NCBI RefSeq assembly: GCF_002514735.1
Contig: NZ_NBWU01000001.1
Span: 806,001-870,000, forward strand
Source: Sediminicola luteus
Lineage (GTDB): Bacteria > Bacteroidota > Bacteroidia > Flavobacteriales > Flavobacteriaceae
DNA: 64,000 nt
Direction: 5' to 3'
Part shown: positions 1 through 8,166 of the stretch, in pieces
Numbering within the stretch: the stretch's first letter is position 1
Layout of the letters: each line of letters starts with the position of its first letter
The notes under the pieces: model-generated
What the model was told of the DNA's origin: nothing
What the model saw: the letters and a program-made list of their open reading frames with translations, nothing else
Databases searched by the model: none
Translations under genes and position numbers: made by a program

Positions 1-972
1 GGTAGTGGTTGTATTCTTATGTTTGGAATACTGACCCCCTTACTTTATCAGGGTTGCAAAACCGAAACCAACGTTCCAAAACCACTATCTTCATACGAAC
101 TGAACCTAATTCAACATAGCCTTCCCCAAGATGGATCGGAAACCTCGGCACGTACCCGCTACGGATTTGAACTTTTTTACGATACCCCAACCCATTTAGG
201 CCCGGAAAACAAAAACGGCTGGGAGCCCTATAGTGGCAATCATTTGGCCTGCTCCAACTGTCATTTACATGGGGGCACCAAGGCCTATGCCGCCTCCTTG
301 ATCGGGGTGGTTCAACGTTTTCCGCAGTACCGCGGACGGGAAGATAAAATGGGTACCATTGAAGAGCGGATCAACGGTTGTTTCGAACGCAGTATGAACG
401 GACGGATGTTGGATCCAACCAGCGAAGAAATGAAAGCCTTTGTGGCCTATCTGAATTGGTTGGGCCGGGATTCGGATGGCCAACATGCCAAAAAGGGATT
501 CGTGTCCATAGAAATTCCGGAAAGGGCCGTAGATCTTAAGCATGGTAAAGAAGTTTTCGAAAAGCAATGTGCCCTATGCCATGGTGCCGACGGACAAGGT
601 AAACGTGGTACGGATAGCTATTACCAATACCCACCTTTATGGGGACCCGATTCGTACAACAATGGGGCCGGTATGACCCGTGTACTTACCGCGGCCCGTT
701 TTATTAAAGGTAATATGCCCTATGGCGCCACCTACGACAACCCTATACTCACCGATGCCGAGGCCTATGATGTGGCCGGTTTTATTAACCAGCAAGAACG
801 GCCGGTAAAGGCCAATTTACAAGCCGATTTTCCGAACAAACTTAAAAAACCGGTCTCTAGCCCCTATCCGCCCTACTCCGATAACTTTAGTATTAGCCAG
901 CACCAATTGGGACCTTTTCAACCCATTATGACCTATTATTGGCAAACCCATGGTATAAAAAAGACGAAATAA
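1..972 (+). CDS. TsdA-like dihaem c-type cytochrome (thiosulfate dehydrogenase family), 5' partial
   Basis: The frame is open to the first base of the window. The first ATG (base 19) would leave only a stub of a signal peptide, so the true start is probably upstream. Numbered from that ATG (317 residues), there is a lipobox-like LLYQGC (Cys13), so it is probably a lipoprotein. Two haem-binding motifs are CSNCH (78-82) and CALCH (184-188). Between them lies a block with RFPQYR and NGCFERSMNG, typical of TsdA; Cys121 there may match the Cys that ligates haem 1 in TsdA. Known family reaction: oxidation of two thiosulfates to tetrathionate, or the reverse, in the periplasm. The following DsrE-like genes support a sulfur role. 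Substrate and direction are inferred. Confidence 0.85.
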   Translation, partial: GSGCILMFGILTPLLYQGCKTETNVPKPLSSYELNLIQHSLPQDGSETSARTRYGFELFYDTPTHLGPENKNGWEPYSGNHLACSNCHLHGGTKAYAASLIGVVQRFPQYRGREDKMGTIEERINGCFERSMNGRMLDPTSEEMKAFVAYLNWLGRDSDGQHAKKGFVSIEIPERAVDLKHGKEVFEKQCALCHGADGQGKRGTDSYYQYPPLWGPDSYNNGAGMTRVLTAARFIKGNMPYGATYDNPILTDAEAYDVAGFINQQERPVKANLQADFPNKLKKPVSSPYPPYSDNFSISQHQLGPFQPIMTYYWQTHGIKKTK

Positions 973-1085
973 TTCTCAAGGAGGTTGCATAAATACCCCT
1001 CCCTTTTGACGGAATACTACATACTTCCGTTTATACCCTAACCTACCTTCGTTTCCTGAAATATCAACCTAATACCCACAAGATT

Positions 1086-1766
1086 ATGGAAATGAACAAT
1101 AGTAACTCTAGACGGAATTTTATCGGGGCTTTGGCCCTGGGCGCAACGGCTAGCGGCTTGGCCTCTTTTATCAATCCTTTACATGCGGCCATGGCCCCAC
1201 CCCCCCACCCCACCATGGTATCGGAAGCGGAAGCCTTCTTTAAAAAAATAAAAGGTACCCACCGGGTGGTCTATGATGGCTCTACACCGCATCATGGTTT
1301 TCCTATCGCCTGGAACTGGGCTTTTTACCTGACCAATAACCAAACCGGCTCTCCGGATTCGGATATCACGGCGATGACGGTACTTCGGCATAACGCCATT
1401 GCCTTTGCCATGGATGACAGTGTCTGGAAAAAATACAAGCTGGGAGAGCATTTCAACGTAAATGACTATACCCAAAAACCCGCTTTACGAAACCCCTATT
1501 ACGACCCTAAACCCGGTGATTTCATCTTACCTCCTATAGAAGGAATCAAACGACTTCAAGAACGGGGCGCCCTTTTTTGTGTTTGTGGTTTGGCCATTTC
1601 CGTAAATGCAGGGTTTATCGCCCAAAGCACCGGTGGGGATGCCAAAGCCATTGAAGCCGAACTAACGGCAGCTGTTTTACCACAGATACAGATCGTACCA
1701 TCAGGCGTATGGGCCTTGGCTCGGGCACAGGCACATGGTTGTGGGTATGTATTCGCCGGAGATTAA
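1086..1766 (+). CDS. Tat-exported DsrE-like protein
   Basis: 226 residues. A twin-arginine signal (SRRNFIG, Arg9-Arg10) is followed by a hydrophobic stretch and an AMA cleavage-like region near residue 36, so the folded protein is predicted to go to the periplasm. The C-terminal half (FCVCGLAISV, then IVPSGVWALARAQAHGCGY) resembles the DsrE/DsrF-like sulfur-carrier fold; Cys residues in FCVC and HGCG are visible candidates. A second in-frame ATG two codons downstream is possible. It lies 113 bp after the TsdA-like gene and just before another DsrE-like gene, which suggests periplasmic sulfur trafficking. The function is inferred from fold resemblance and neighbours only. Confidence 0.75.
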   Translation: MEMNNSNSRRNFIGALALGATASGLASFINPLHAAMAPPPHPTMVSEAEAFFKKIKGTHRVVYDGSTPHHGFPIAWNWAFYLTNNQTGSPDSDITAMTVLRHNAIAFAMDDSVWKKYKLGEHFNVNDYTQKPALRNPYYDPKPGDFILPPIEGIKRLQERGALFCVCGLAISVNAGFIAQSTGGDAKAIEAELTAAVLPQIQIVPSGVWALARAQAHGCGYVFAGD

Positions 1767-1810
1767 TAATGAACTCATTCAGTCATTTTCAATTTGCTAA
1801 AAAACACCAC

Positions 1811-2227
1811 ATGAAAAAATACATCGTAATACTCTCACTGGTTTTCTTACCTCTTGTATTATTGGCCCAAGAAAAACCCATAAAACTGGTTATGGATGTC
1901 AGTAGTCCGGATCCCAACACCCATAAGGCCGTAGCCTTACATTTGGGTCTGCTCAGCAAAAACTATCCCGACTCCCAATTCGAGGTCATACTCTATGGTA
2001 AATCGTATGATATGGCCATCAAAGAGAAATCGAGTGTGGCCAAGGAGTTGGAAAAACTGGTCAAGAACGAGAGGGTCTCCATTAAGATCTGTCGCATTGC
2101 CATGGATCATTTTAAGGTAACCGATGCCATGCTGATCCCCGGTATAGAACCCGTGCCCGATGCCTTTATGGAAATTGCCCTAAAACAAGGCGAAGGCTGG
2201 GCTTATATCAAGGAGGCCCATCATTAG
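1811..2227 (+). CDS. DsrE-family protein with signal peptide
   Basis: 138 residues starting at MKKYIVILSL, a clean Sec signal peptide ending near LLAQ. I chose this ATG because the longer frame (from 1709) overlaps the upstream gene and would bury the signal; an ATG at 1769 is also in frame. The mature part (IKLVMDVSSPD, VILYGKSYDM, VSIKICRIAMDHFKVTDAM, PDAFMEIALKQGEGWAYIK) matches the DsrE-like fold, with one Cys where this family often carries a sulfur-binding Cys. It ends three bases before a 7-bp tandem repeat. Probably co-transcribed with the upstream cytochrome and Tat-exported partner. Confidence 0.8.
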   Translation: MKKYIVILSLVFLPLVLLAQEKPIKLVMDVSSPDPNTHKAVALHLGLLSKNYPDSQFEVILYGKSYDMAIKEKSSVAKELEKLVKNERVSIKICRIAMDHFKVTDAMLIPGIEPVPDAFMEIALKQGEGWAYIKEAHH

Positions 2228-2230
2228 TCT

Positions 2231-2304
2231 GAGATTTGAGATTTGAGATTTGAGATTTGAGATTTGAGATTTGAGATTTGAGATTTGAGATTTGAGATTT
2301 GAGA
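2231..2304. repeat. 7-bp tandem repeat (GAGATTT), 10 copies plus 4 bases
   Basis: Ten perfect copies of GAGATTT from 2231 to 2300, then GAGA. The array starts three bases after the DsrE-family stop codon and lies between two convergent genes. No spacers are present, so it is not CRISPR. A perfect heptamer array like this is prone to slippage. Confidence 0.97.
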
Positions 2305-2361
2305 AAGTTAAACGAAAAAAACAACAAATTATCCCTAGAGGGACCGAAGTGAAAAACAAAA

Positions 2362-2384
2362 AAGGGCCGCAAACTGCGGCCCTT
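2362..2384 (-). terminator. Rho-independent terminator of the Gfo/Idh/MocA operon
   Basis: A 9-bp perfect stem (AAGGGCCGC / GCGGCCCTT) with a 5-nt loop. On the minus strand it is followed by a run of six T's. It sits 35 bp past the stop of the minus-strand oxidoreductase gene. Confidence 0.85.
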
Positions 2385-2418
2385 GGCATATGGGGCTGGT
2401 TCCCCTTATCTTAACGTC

Positions 2419-3561
2419 TTAGCTTTCTAAGGACACCCATATGTTTCCTTGTTGGTTAGAGGCTACTGATTTTTCTATAAAGTCCATACCACGAACCCCG
2501 TCGGTCATGGTCGGGAACTCCCCGGCATCATAGGCTTCTCCGCGAACGGCCTTGGCCACACCCAGATAAATATTGGCCATGGCATCGAATATACCCTCTG
2601 GGTGACCCGGAGGTAATTTGGTGCCATTCAACGACAACTCGCTATTATAGGCATGTCCGGGTTTGTACACCTGCATAGGACCGCTTTCGGGGAAATAATA
2701 TACAAAATTTGGATTTTCCTGCTCCCATTTAATACCTCCTTTATCACCATAGATGGCAATACTCAGGTTATTCTCCTCGCCCGTAGCGATTTGGCTGGCC
2801 CTAATGACCCCTTTGGCCTTACTGCCATCAAAACGTACCAAGGTGGTGGCATCGATATCCATCGGATTGTCATCGTACAGACTATTCATATCGCACAGAA
2901 TATCGTTAATACGCAAGCCAGTGGTAAACTCGATCATATTAAAAGCATGCACTCCAATATCGCCATTACAGCAACTGGCCCCCGATTTGGCCGGATCTAA
3001 TCGCCAGGTAGTGGTACGTTTTTCTTTATCGTGGATCAGATCATTGATCCAACCTTGGTAGTACTTGGCATCGACCTTTTGGATATTCCCCAACATACCC
3101 CCTTCGATCATTTTTCGGATCTGACGGGTCATAGGGTACCCGGTATAGGTATGGGTAAGACCGAAAATACTTCCCGATTTTTCTTGGGCCGCCTGCAATT
3201 GTTTTGCTTCTTCCAAGGTAGTGGTCATGGGCTTTTCGCAAATCACATGAAACCCATTTTCCAATAGCTTATGGGCCATGGGAAAATGCAGGAAGTTGGG
3301 TGTTAACACCGAAACCACCTGTATACGTTCTTCGGCGGGCAACTTCATTTCTTCGGCCACAAAAGTGTCGAAATCTTTATAAATGCGATCGGTAGGTACA
3401 TCGATCTCGCGGGCAAAAGCCAAACTTTGCTCGTGATCCGGATTAAATACGGCCCCGGTAATTTCGTAATTGTCATTGATAAAAGAGGCTACCCGGTGTA
3501 GCACCCCGATGAGGGAGTCTCCCCCACCACCTAAGATTCCCAATCTGATCTTCTTCGGCAT
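2419..3561 (-). CDS. Gfo/Idh/MocA-family NAD(P)-dependent sugar oxidoreductase
   Basis: 380 residues. The N-terminal Rossmann fold shows LGILGGGGDS (7-16) in place of the classic GxGxxG, and the family's catalytic EKP motif is at residues 109-111 (CEKPMTTT). The C-terminal half has the alpha/beta substrate-binding domain (e.g. GDIGVHAFNMIEF). There is no signal peptide, so it is cytoplasmic. It is the last gene of a minus-strand operon (TIM-barrel lipoprotein, DinB, MFS permease, this gene; 26-bp gap to the permease). In Bacteroidota, Gfo/Idh/MocA enzymes beside such permeases and isomerases act on keto-sugars or inositol-like polyols. The exact substrate is not visible. Confidence 0.9.
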   Translation of the reverse strand: MPKKIRLGILGGGGDSLIGVLHRVASFINDNYEITGAVFNPDHEQSLAFAREIDVPTDRIYKDFDTFVAEEMKLPAEERIQVVSVLTPNFLHFPMAHKLLENGFHVICEKPMTTTLEEAKQLQAAQEKSGSIFGLTHTYTGYPMTRQIRKMIEGGMLGNIQKVDAKYYQGWINDLIHDKEKRTTTWRLDPAKSGASCCNGDIGVHAFNMIEFTTGLRINDILCDMNSLYDDNPMDIDATTLVRFDGSKAKGVIRASQIATGEENNLSIAIYGDKGGIKWEQENPNFVYYFPESGPMQVYKPGHAYNSELSLNGTKLPPGHPEGIFDAMANIYLGVAKAVRGEAYDAGEFPTMTDGVRGMDFIEKSVASNQQGNIWVSLES

Positions 3562-3587
3562 ATGAAATGATTTTTAGTGTAGATGAA

Positions 3588-4817
3588 TTATTCTTTGTAT
3601 TCTATTTTTTCATTTTTAAATAACAGCACGAACAATAGCATGACTCCAAAGGCAAAGGCCGCTGGGTACACCCAGATCTGTTCCCAATCGTGTCCGCCAC
3701 CCTGCAACAGGAACATATCGGTAATTTTACCTGCCACCCAAAACCCGATGAGCATACCCACCCCATAGGTGGCCAAAGTGATCAAGCCTTGGGCCGAACT
3801 TTTATATTGCTCCCCGGCCTTGCTATCGGTATAGATTTGACCGGACACGAAAAAGAAATCGTAACAGATACCATGTAGGGCAATACCTATGACCAACATA
3901 AAGAAGAGGTCTCCGGCATTACCAAAGGCAAAAAGCATATAACGAACGGTCCAAGCAATCATTCCGGCCAAAATGGTCTTTTTAAAGCCATATTTCTTAA
4001 AGAAAACAGGAAGCAAAAGCATAAAAAATATCTCCGAAAATTGTCCCATGGAGGCCCAAAAAGTAGAATTTTCGACCTGAAGTTCGGTCAAAAACAAACT
4101 AATGTATTGATAATAAAAGGCCAGCGGAATACATATCAATACCGAGGCGATAAAAAATATCAAGAAGTTCTTATCCTTTAATAATTTTAAGGCATCCAAG
4201 CCGAGCATTTCGGCTATCCCTACCTTTTTAATTGATTTAGCGGTCGGAGGCGTTTTGGGTAAGCCAAAACTAAACAGCCCGAGTACCGCTGAGGCTATGG
4301 CCACCATCAAAAAGGTATTCTTCAATAATCCTGCCTCCAAGTTTTCCATGGAGTCCCAAGAAAAGGCCAAACTTATGATCCAGCCGGCCACTATCCAGCC
4401 AAAGGTACCAAACACCCGTATCAATGGAAAATCCTTGGCGGGATCTTTCATTTGGTTAAAAGCCACCGAATTTACCAGGGCCAAAGTGGGCATATACAAA
4501 ATCATATAGCCCAAGACATAGGGGTAAAAGGTGGCAAAATCGTCGGTACCGTACATGAGGTACATGAGTACGGCGCCGGCCAGATGCAACACCCCGAGTA
4601 TGCGCTCGGCATTAAAAAAACGGTCGGCTATTAATCCTATGATAAAAGGTGCGATAATCGCTCCCCAAGACTGTGTGGAATAGGCCTGGGCCGTTTGAGC
4701 CCCAGTGGCATTTAGAATCTGACCCAAAAAGGTACCTAAAGTAACGAACCAGCCGCCCCAGATAAAAAATTCCAGGAACATCATAAACGAAAGTTGGGCC
4801 CGTACTATGGGTTTCAT
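3588..4817 (-). CDS. MFS permease, nucleoside:H+ symporter-like
   Basis: 409 residues with about 12 hydrophobic segments. It starts MKPIVRAQLSFMMFLEFFIWGGWFVTLG, typical of the NupG/XapB-like nucleoside:H+ symporter branch common in Bacteroidota sugar loci, where the true substrate is often a sugar or keto-sugar. Conserved pieces include APFIIGLIADRFF (loop 2-3) and FPLIRVFGTFGWI. It is placed between DinB (12-bp gap) and the Gfo/Idh/MocA gene (26-bp gap), so it is co-transcribed. A role in importing the product of periplasmic sugar oxidation is inferred from context. Confidence 0.88.
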   Translation of the reverse strand: MKPIVRAQLSFMMFLEFFIWGGWFVTLGTFLGQILNATGAQTAQAYSTQSWGAIIAPFIIGLIADRFFNAERILGVLHLAGAVLMYLMYGTDDFATFYPYVLGYMILYMPTLALVNSVAFNQMKDPAKDFPLIRVFGTFGWIVAGWIISLAFSWDSMENLEAGLLKNTFLMVAIASAVLGLFSFGLPKTPPTAKSIKKVGIAEMLGLDALKLLKDKNFLIFFIASVLICIPLAFYYQYISLFLTELQVENSTFWASMGQFSEIFFMLLLPVFFKKYGFKKTILAGMIAWTVRYMLFAFGNAGDLFFMLVIGIALHGICYDFFFVSGQIYTDSKAGEQYKSSAQGLITLATYGVGMLIGFWVAGKITDMFLLQGGGHDWEQIWVYPAAFAFGVMLLFVLLFKNEKIEYKE

Positions 4818-4829
4818 TGGGATTGGGTT

Positions 4830-5273
4830 TTAACGTTTGTAAAAAATATAATCCAAGGGAATAGGCTCAAGTCCAGCTTCCCGTAAGATGCTATTGATCT
4901 GCCCTCTATGATGGGTACCGTGGTTTACGATATGGAACAATACATCGCGGACCACATTGGTATACACATCGCCTTTGGAATTGGTGTAGGTTATAGAGCC
5001 TTCAAAACCATCGGCATTGCGAATAAGCCCGAAAGTGGTGCGCTGATTGTCTTCGTGAATGGCTTCCCAAGCCTTGGGTTCATGGGTTTGAAAAACACCA
5101 AGTTCCGGGGTCTTACCCGCTAACCTTTTATTCCAGATGTGGTGGGCATTCAAGATGTGGCTGAATAAATCCAAGGCCTTTTGAGGCACCTCTTGGGTAT
5201 GCGCAAGGGCATCCATCAACCTTTTGTTCAATTGGTAATCGTAGTCAAAAAGTTGATGGAAAAACACTTGCAT
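4830..5273 (-). CDS. DinB-family putative metal-dependent protein
   Basis: 147 residues, the usual DinB/YfiT-like four-helix bundle length. The expected metal-binding histidines are present: HILNAHH (39-45) and HIVNHGTHHRGQ (114-125). Members include bacillithiol- and mycothiol-dependent transferases, but many have no known role. It sits inside the sugar operon, 60 bp after the TIM-barrel lipoprotein and 12 bp before the permease. Its link to sugar metabolism is unclear. Confidence 0.88.
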   Translation of the reverse strand: MQVFFHQLFDYDYQLNKRLMDALAHTQEVPQKALDLFSHILNAHHIWNKRLAGKTPELGVFQTHEPKAWEAIHEDNQRTTFGLIRNADGFEGSITYTNSKGDVYTNVVRDVLFHIVNHGTHHRGQINSILREAGLEPIPLDYIFYKR

Positions 5274-5333
5274 AGGTACTGGTGGTTATTGGGTTTTTGG
5301 GCACTGGTTATGCACCCTTTTTAACCCATACTT

Positions 5334-6323
5334 TTATTTCACTTCTTTTGCCGCCTTGACCAATAGATCACGGGTAGCGATGATGCCATCTTCCTCAGAC
5401 AGTTCACTGCCCTCGTACTCCACACCGATATAACCGGTATAACCGGCATCTTTTACGATCTGCAACAACTTCACATAATCTTTTTCGGTCTCGTTACCTT
5501 CGGCATCGAAATTGTGCGATTTGGCGCTAACGGCCTTAGCATAAGGCATAAGTTCGGTTACCCCTTGGTAGATATCGTACGATTCGGCACAACCTCCTTT
5601 TTCACGTTTGATACAGAAGTTTCCGAAATCGGGCAAGGTCCCGCAGTTATCCATATTTACCTTGGCCATAACCTCGGCCAAATAGGCCCCGTTAGACGAT
5701 AGCCCTCCGTGGTTCTCAACGGTAACGTTTATGTTTTTATCCTTGGCATAGGTAGCCAATTGGGTAAGTCCGTCTACCGCGGCAGCCGTCCAGGCCTCTT
5801 TTTCATTGCTTCCGGCCAGGTTTACGCGAATGGTATGGCACCCCATGGCAGCGGCGGCATCTACCCATTTGTAATGGTTTTCTACAGCTTCCTTACGCTT
5901 GGCGGCATCAGGTGTGGCCAAATCCCCCTGACCATCGATCATGATCAACAGGTTTTCCATACCGTACTTTTTGGCCTCGGCATTGCTACGTTCTACGAAC
6001 TTGGCCATGGCAGCCTCAGAAAAATTATCTTTTTTAAGTTCGTTATAGTATAGTCCGCTTACATATTCCAAACCACTAAACCCCCATCCTTTGGCCTTTT
6101 CGGCAAATTGATAGGGATCCACCCCATCTTTCCAGATCATATTGTGCATTGACCACTGGGCCAGCGACAATTTAAAAAATGGTTCTTGGGCCACTTCTTC
6201 GGCCACAACTTCGGCTTCTGCTACTACTTCTTTCTTTTTTTCCTTACAAGACTGGAAACTGATTAACAAAACACCTAATCCGAGCATCAATCCTTTGGAT
6301 GCCAATCGATAATTCTTCATCAT
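5334..6323 (-). CDS. Sugar phosphate isomerase/epimerase-like TIM-barrel lipoprotein
   Basis: 329 residues. The signal peptide ends in a lipobox (ISFQSC, Cys26), followed by a Lys/Glu/Val/Ala-rich linker, so it is predicted to be a periplasm-facing lipoprotein. The rest is an AP-endonuclease-2/xylose-isomerase-like TIM barrel with candidate metal ligands in TVENHGG and YIGVEYEGSE. Being periplasmic, it cannot act on ordinary sugar phosphates in the cytoplasm. In Bacteroidota such proteins co-occur with GMC dehydrogenases and DUF1080 proteins in keto-sugar loci. First gene of the minus-strand operon, divergent from the GMC dehydrogenase gene. Substrate not determined. Confidence 0.87.
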   Translation of the reverse strand: MMKNYRLASKGLMLGLGVLLISFQSCKEKKKEVVAEAEVVAEEVAQEPFFKLSLAQWSMHNMIWKDGVDPYQFAEKAKGWGFSGLEYVSGLYYNELKKDNFSEAAMAKFVERSNAEAKKYGMENLLIMIDGQGDLATPDAAKRKEAVENHYKWVDAAAAMGCHTIRVNLAGSNEKEAWTAAAVDGLTQLATYAKDKNINVTVENHGGLSSNGAYLAEVMAKVNMDNCGTLPDFGNFCIKREKGGCAESYDIYQGVTELMPYAKAVSAKSHNFDAEGNETEKDYVKLLQIVKDAGYTGYIGVEYEGSELSEEDGIIATRDLLVKAAKEVK

Positions 6324-6351
6324 TTTTTGGTTATACCGGGGTTATTATCAA

Positions 6352-6369
6352 AACTACAACGTTATAGTT
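6352..6369. promoter_or_regulatory. LacI-like palindromic operator candidate
   Basis: An 18-bp near-perfect palindrome (AACTACAAC / GTTATAGTT, one mismatched pair) with a central AACGTT. It lies in the 130-bp region between the divergent sugar operon and the GMC dehydrogenase gene. Central CG palindromes of this length are typical LacI/GalR-family sites. No regulator gene is adjacent, so this is a prediction. Confidence 0.4.
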
Positions 6370-6453
6370 GGCTTTTCCCTAATTTCTAAGCGGTTAAATG
6401 TAGAAAATTAATTTTATATTGAACCCTATTCTCAACTTAAACAACCACAATAA

Positions 6454-8166
6454 ATGAGTAAGTTTTATTACAATGAACCCCAGGATTCCTATGATGCCAT
6501 AGTAGTGGGAACCGGCATTAGCGGAGGCTGGGCGACGAAGGAATTGTGCGAAAACGGCTTAAAGACCCTCGTACTCGAACGCGGTCGTATGATCAAACAC
6601 ATCGAGGACTATAAGACCGCCAATATGGATCCTTGGGATTTTCCGAACAATGGCGAGTTGACTCGCGAACAAATGGCCCGCCAAGAAAAACAGGCGCGCA
6701 CGGGCTATACCGTTAAAGCCCCACACCATTTTTACTTTGTAGACGATGTTGACCATCCCTATAACGAAACCAAGCGTTTCGATTGGATGCGGGGTTACCA
6801 TGTCGGCGGACGCTCACTACTTTGGGGGCGCCATAGTTACCGTTGGAGCGATATCGATTTTGCCGCCAACAAAAAGGATGGTACGGCCGTAGATTGGCCC
6901 GTACGTTACAAAGACATTGCCCCTTGGTACGATAAGGTAGAGGAATACATTGGGGTCAGTGGTGAAAAATTGGGCTTGGAGCAACTACCCGATGGCCAAT
7001 TCGAACCTATGATGCCTTTAAACTGTGTAGAGCAGGAAGTACGTGAGAAAGTGGCTGAAAAATTCGACGGACGTGTCATTACGGCCGGAAGGGTGGCCCA
7101 TATCACCTCCGACAAACCTTTTGAGGGGCGTACCAAATGCCAGTACCGTAACCGCTGTATCCGCGGCTGTCCTTTCGGGGGGTATTTTAGCAGCAATTCT
7201 TCTACCCTACCCGCCGCAGAACGCACCGGAAACCTTACGCTTAGGGTAGATTCGATCGTACATGAGGTGATCTACGACCCCAAAACCAAAAAAGCGACCG
7301 GGGTAAAGGTGATCGATCGTGAGACCAAAGAAGAACATATCTTTAAGGCTAAGATCATTTTCCTTTGCGCCTCTGCTGTGGCCTCTACCTCTATTTTAAT
7401 GCAGTCGAAATCGGAGCGTTTCCCCAATGGACTGGGTAACGATTCCGATCAATTGGGCCGAAACCTCATGGACCACCATTTTAAGGCCGGTGCCCGCGGA
7501 AATTTCCCGGGTTTTAAAGACAAATATTACAAAGGACGCAAGCCGAACGGTGTTTACGTACCTCGCTTTAGGAACTTGGGCGGCGATAGCGACCAACCTA
7601 ATTATAAACGGGGTTATGGGTACCAAGGCGGTGCCGGAAGGGGCAACTGGGAAGAAAGTATTGCTGAGGCCTCTTTTGGTAAAGACCTTAAGGATGCCAT
7701 TACCAAACCCGGCGGATGGCAGATGGGCCTTATGGGCTTTGGAGAACAACTACCCCACCCCGATAACCGTATGACCTTGGATTACGATAACCTGGACCAA
7801 TGGGGCTTACCGACGGTTACCTTCGATGCCGAATGGAAGGAAAACGAATGGGAAATGCGTAAAGATATGGTACAACAGGCCATTGAAATGCTCGAAGCGG
7901 CCGGATGCACCGATGTAGAAGGTTACGACTTACCCGGCGCTCCCGGACTCGGTATTCACGAAATGGGTACCGCCCGTATGGGACACGACCCCAAGACATC
8001 GGTATTGAACAAGCATAACCAAGTACATAGTGTACCCAATGTGTATGTAACCGATGGTTCGTTTATGACCTCGGCCTCTTGCGTTAACCCGTCGCTGACC
8101 TATATGGCCTTTTCGGCCCGGGCAGCCAACCATGCTGCCGAACAATTTAAAAAAGGACTTTTGTAA
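6454..8166 (+). CDS. GMC-family FAD sugar dehydrogenase, large subunit (glucoside 3-dehydrogenase-like)
   Basis: 570 residues. FAD-binding GTGISG is at 19-24. The C-terminal GMC catalytic region has His502 (GIHEMGTARMG) and Asn545 (CVNPSLTYM). Cys229, Cys235 and Cys239 (CQYRNRCIRGCP) reproduce the Cys spacing that binds a [3Fe-4S] cluster in bacterial FAD glucose dehydrogenases, so electrons probably leave to a cytochrome. There is no signal peptide. The next gene overlaps by one base (TAATG) and encodes a Tat-exported gluconate 2-dehydrogenase subunit 3-like protein, so the large subunit probably hitchhikes to the periplasm. Likely reaction: oxidation of a sugar or glycoside, perhaps at C3. 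The substrate is inferred. Confidence 0.9.
   Translation: MSKFYYNEPQDSYDAIVVGTGISGGWATKELCENGLKTLVLERGRMIKHIEDYKTANMDPWDFPNNGELTREQMARQEKQARTGYTVKAPHHFYFVDDVDHPYNETKRFDWMRGYHVGGRSLLWGRHSYRWSDIDFAANKKDGTAVDWPVRYKDIAPWYDKVEEYIGVSGEKLGLEQLPDGQFEPMMPLNCVEQEVREKVAEKFDGRVITAGRVAHITSDKPFEGRTKCQYRNRCIRGCPFGGYFSSNSSTLPAAERTGNLTLRVDSIVHEVIYDPKTKKATGVKVIDRETKEEHIFKAKIIFLCASAVASTSILMQSKSERFPNGLGNDSDQLGRNLMDHHFKAGARGNFPGFKDKYYKGRKPNGVYVPRFRNLGGDSDQPNYKRGYGYQGGAGRGNWEESIAEASFGKDLKDAITKPGGWQMGLMGFGEQLPHPDNRMTLDYDNLDQWGLPTVTFDAEWKENEWEMRKDMVQQAIEMLEAAGCTDVEGYDLPGAPGLGIHEMGTARMGHDPKTSVLNKHNQVHSVPNVYVTDGSFMTSASCVNPSLTYMAFSARAANHAAEQFKKGLL

Noticed and set aside
2231-2304. Possible CRISPR array
   Set aside because: Heptamers are directly adjacent with no spacers and no cas genes.
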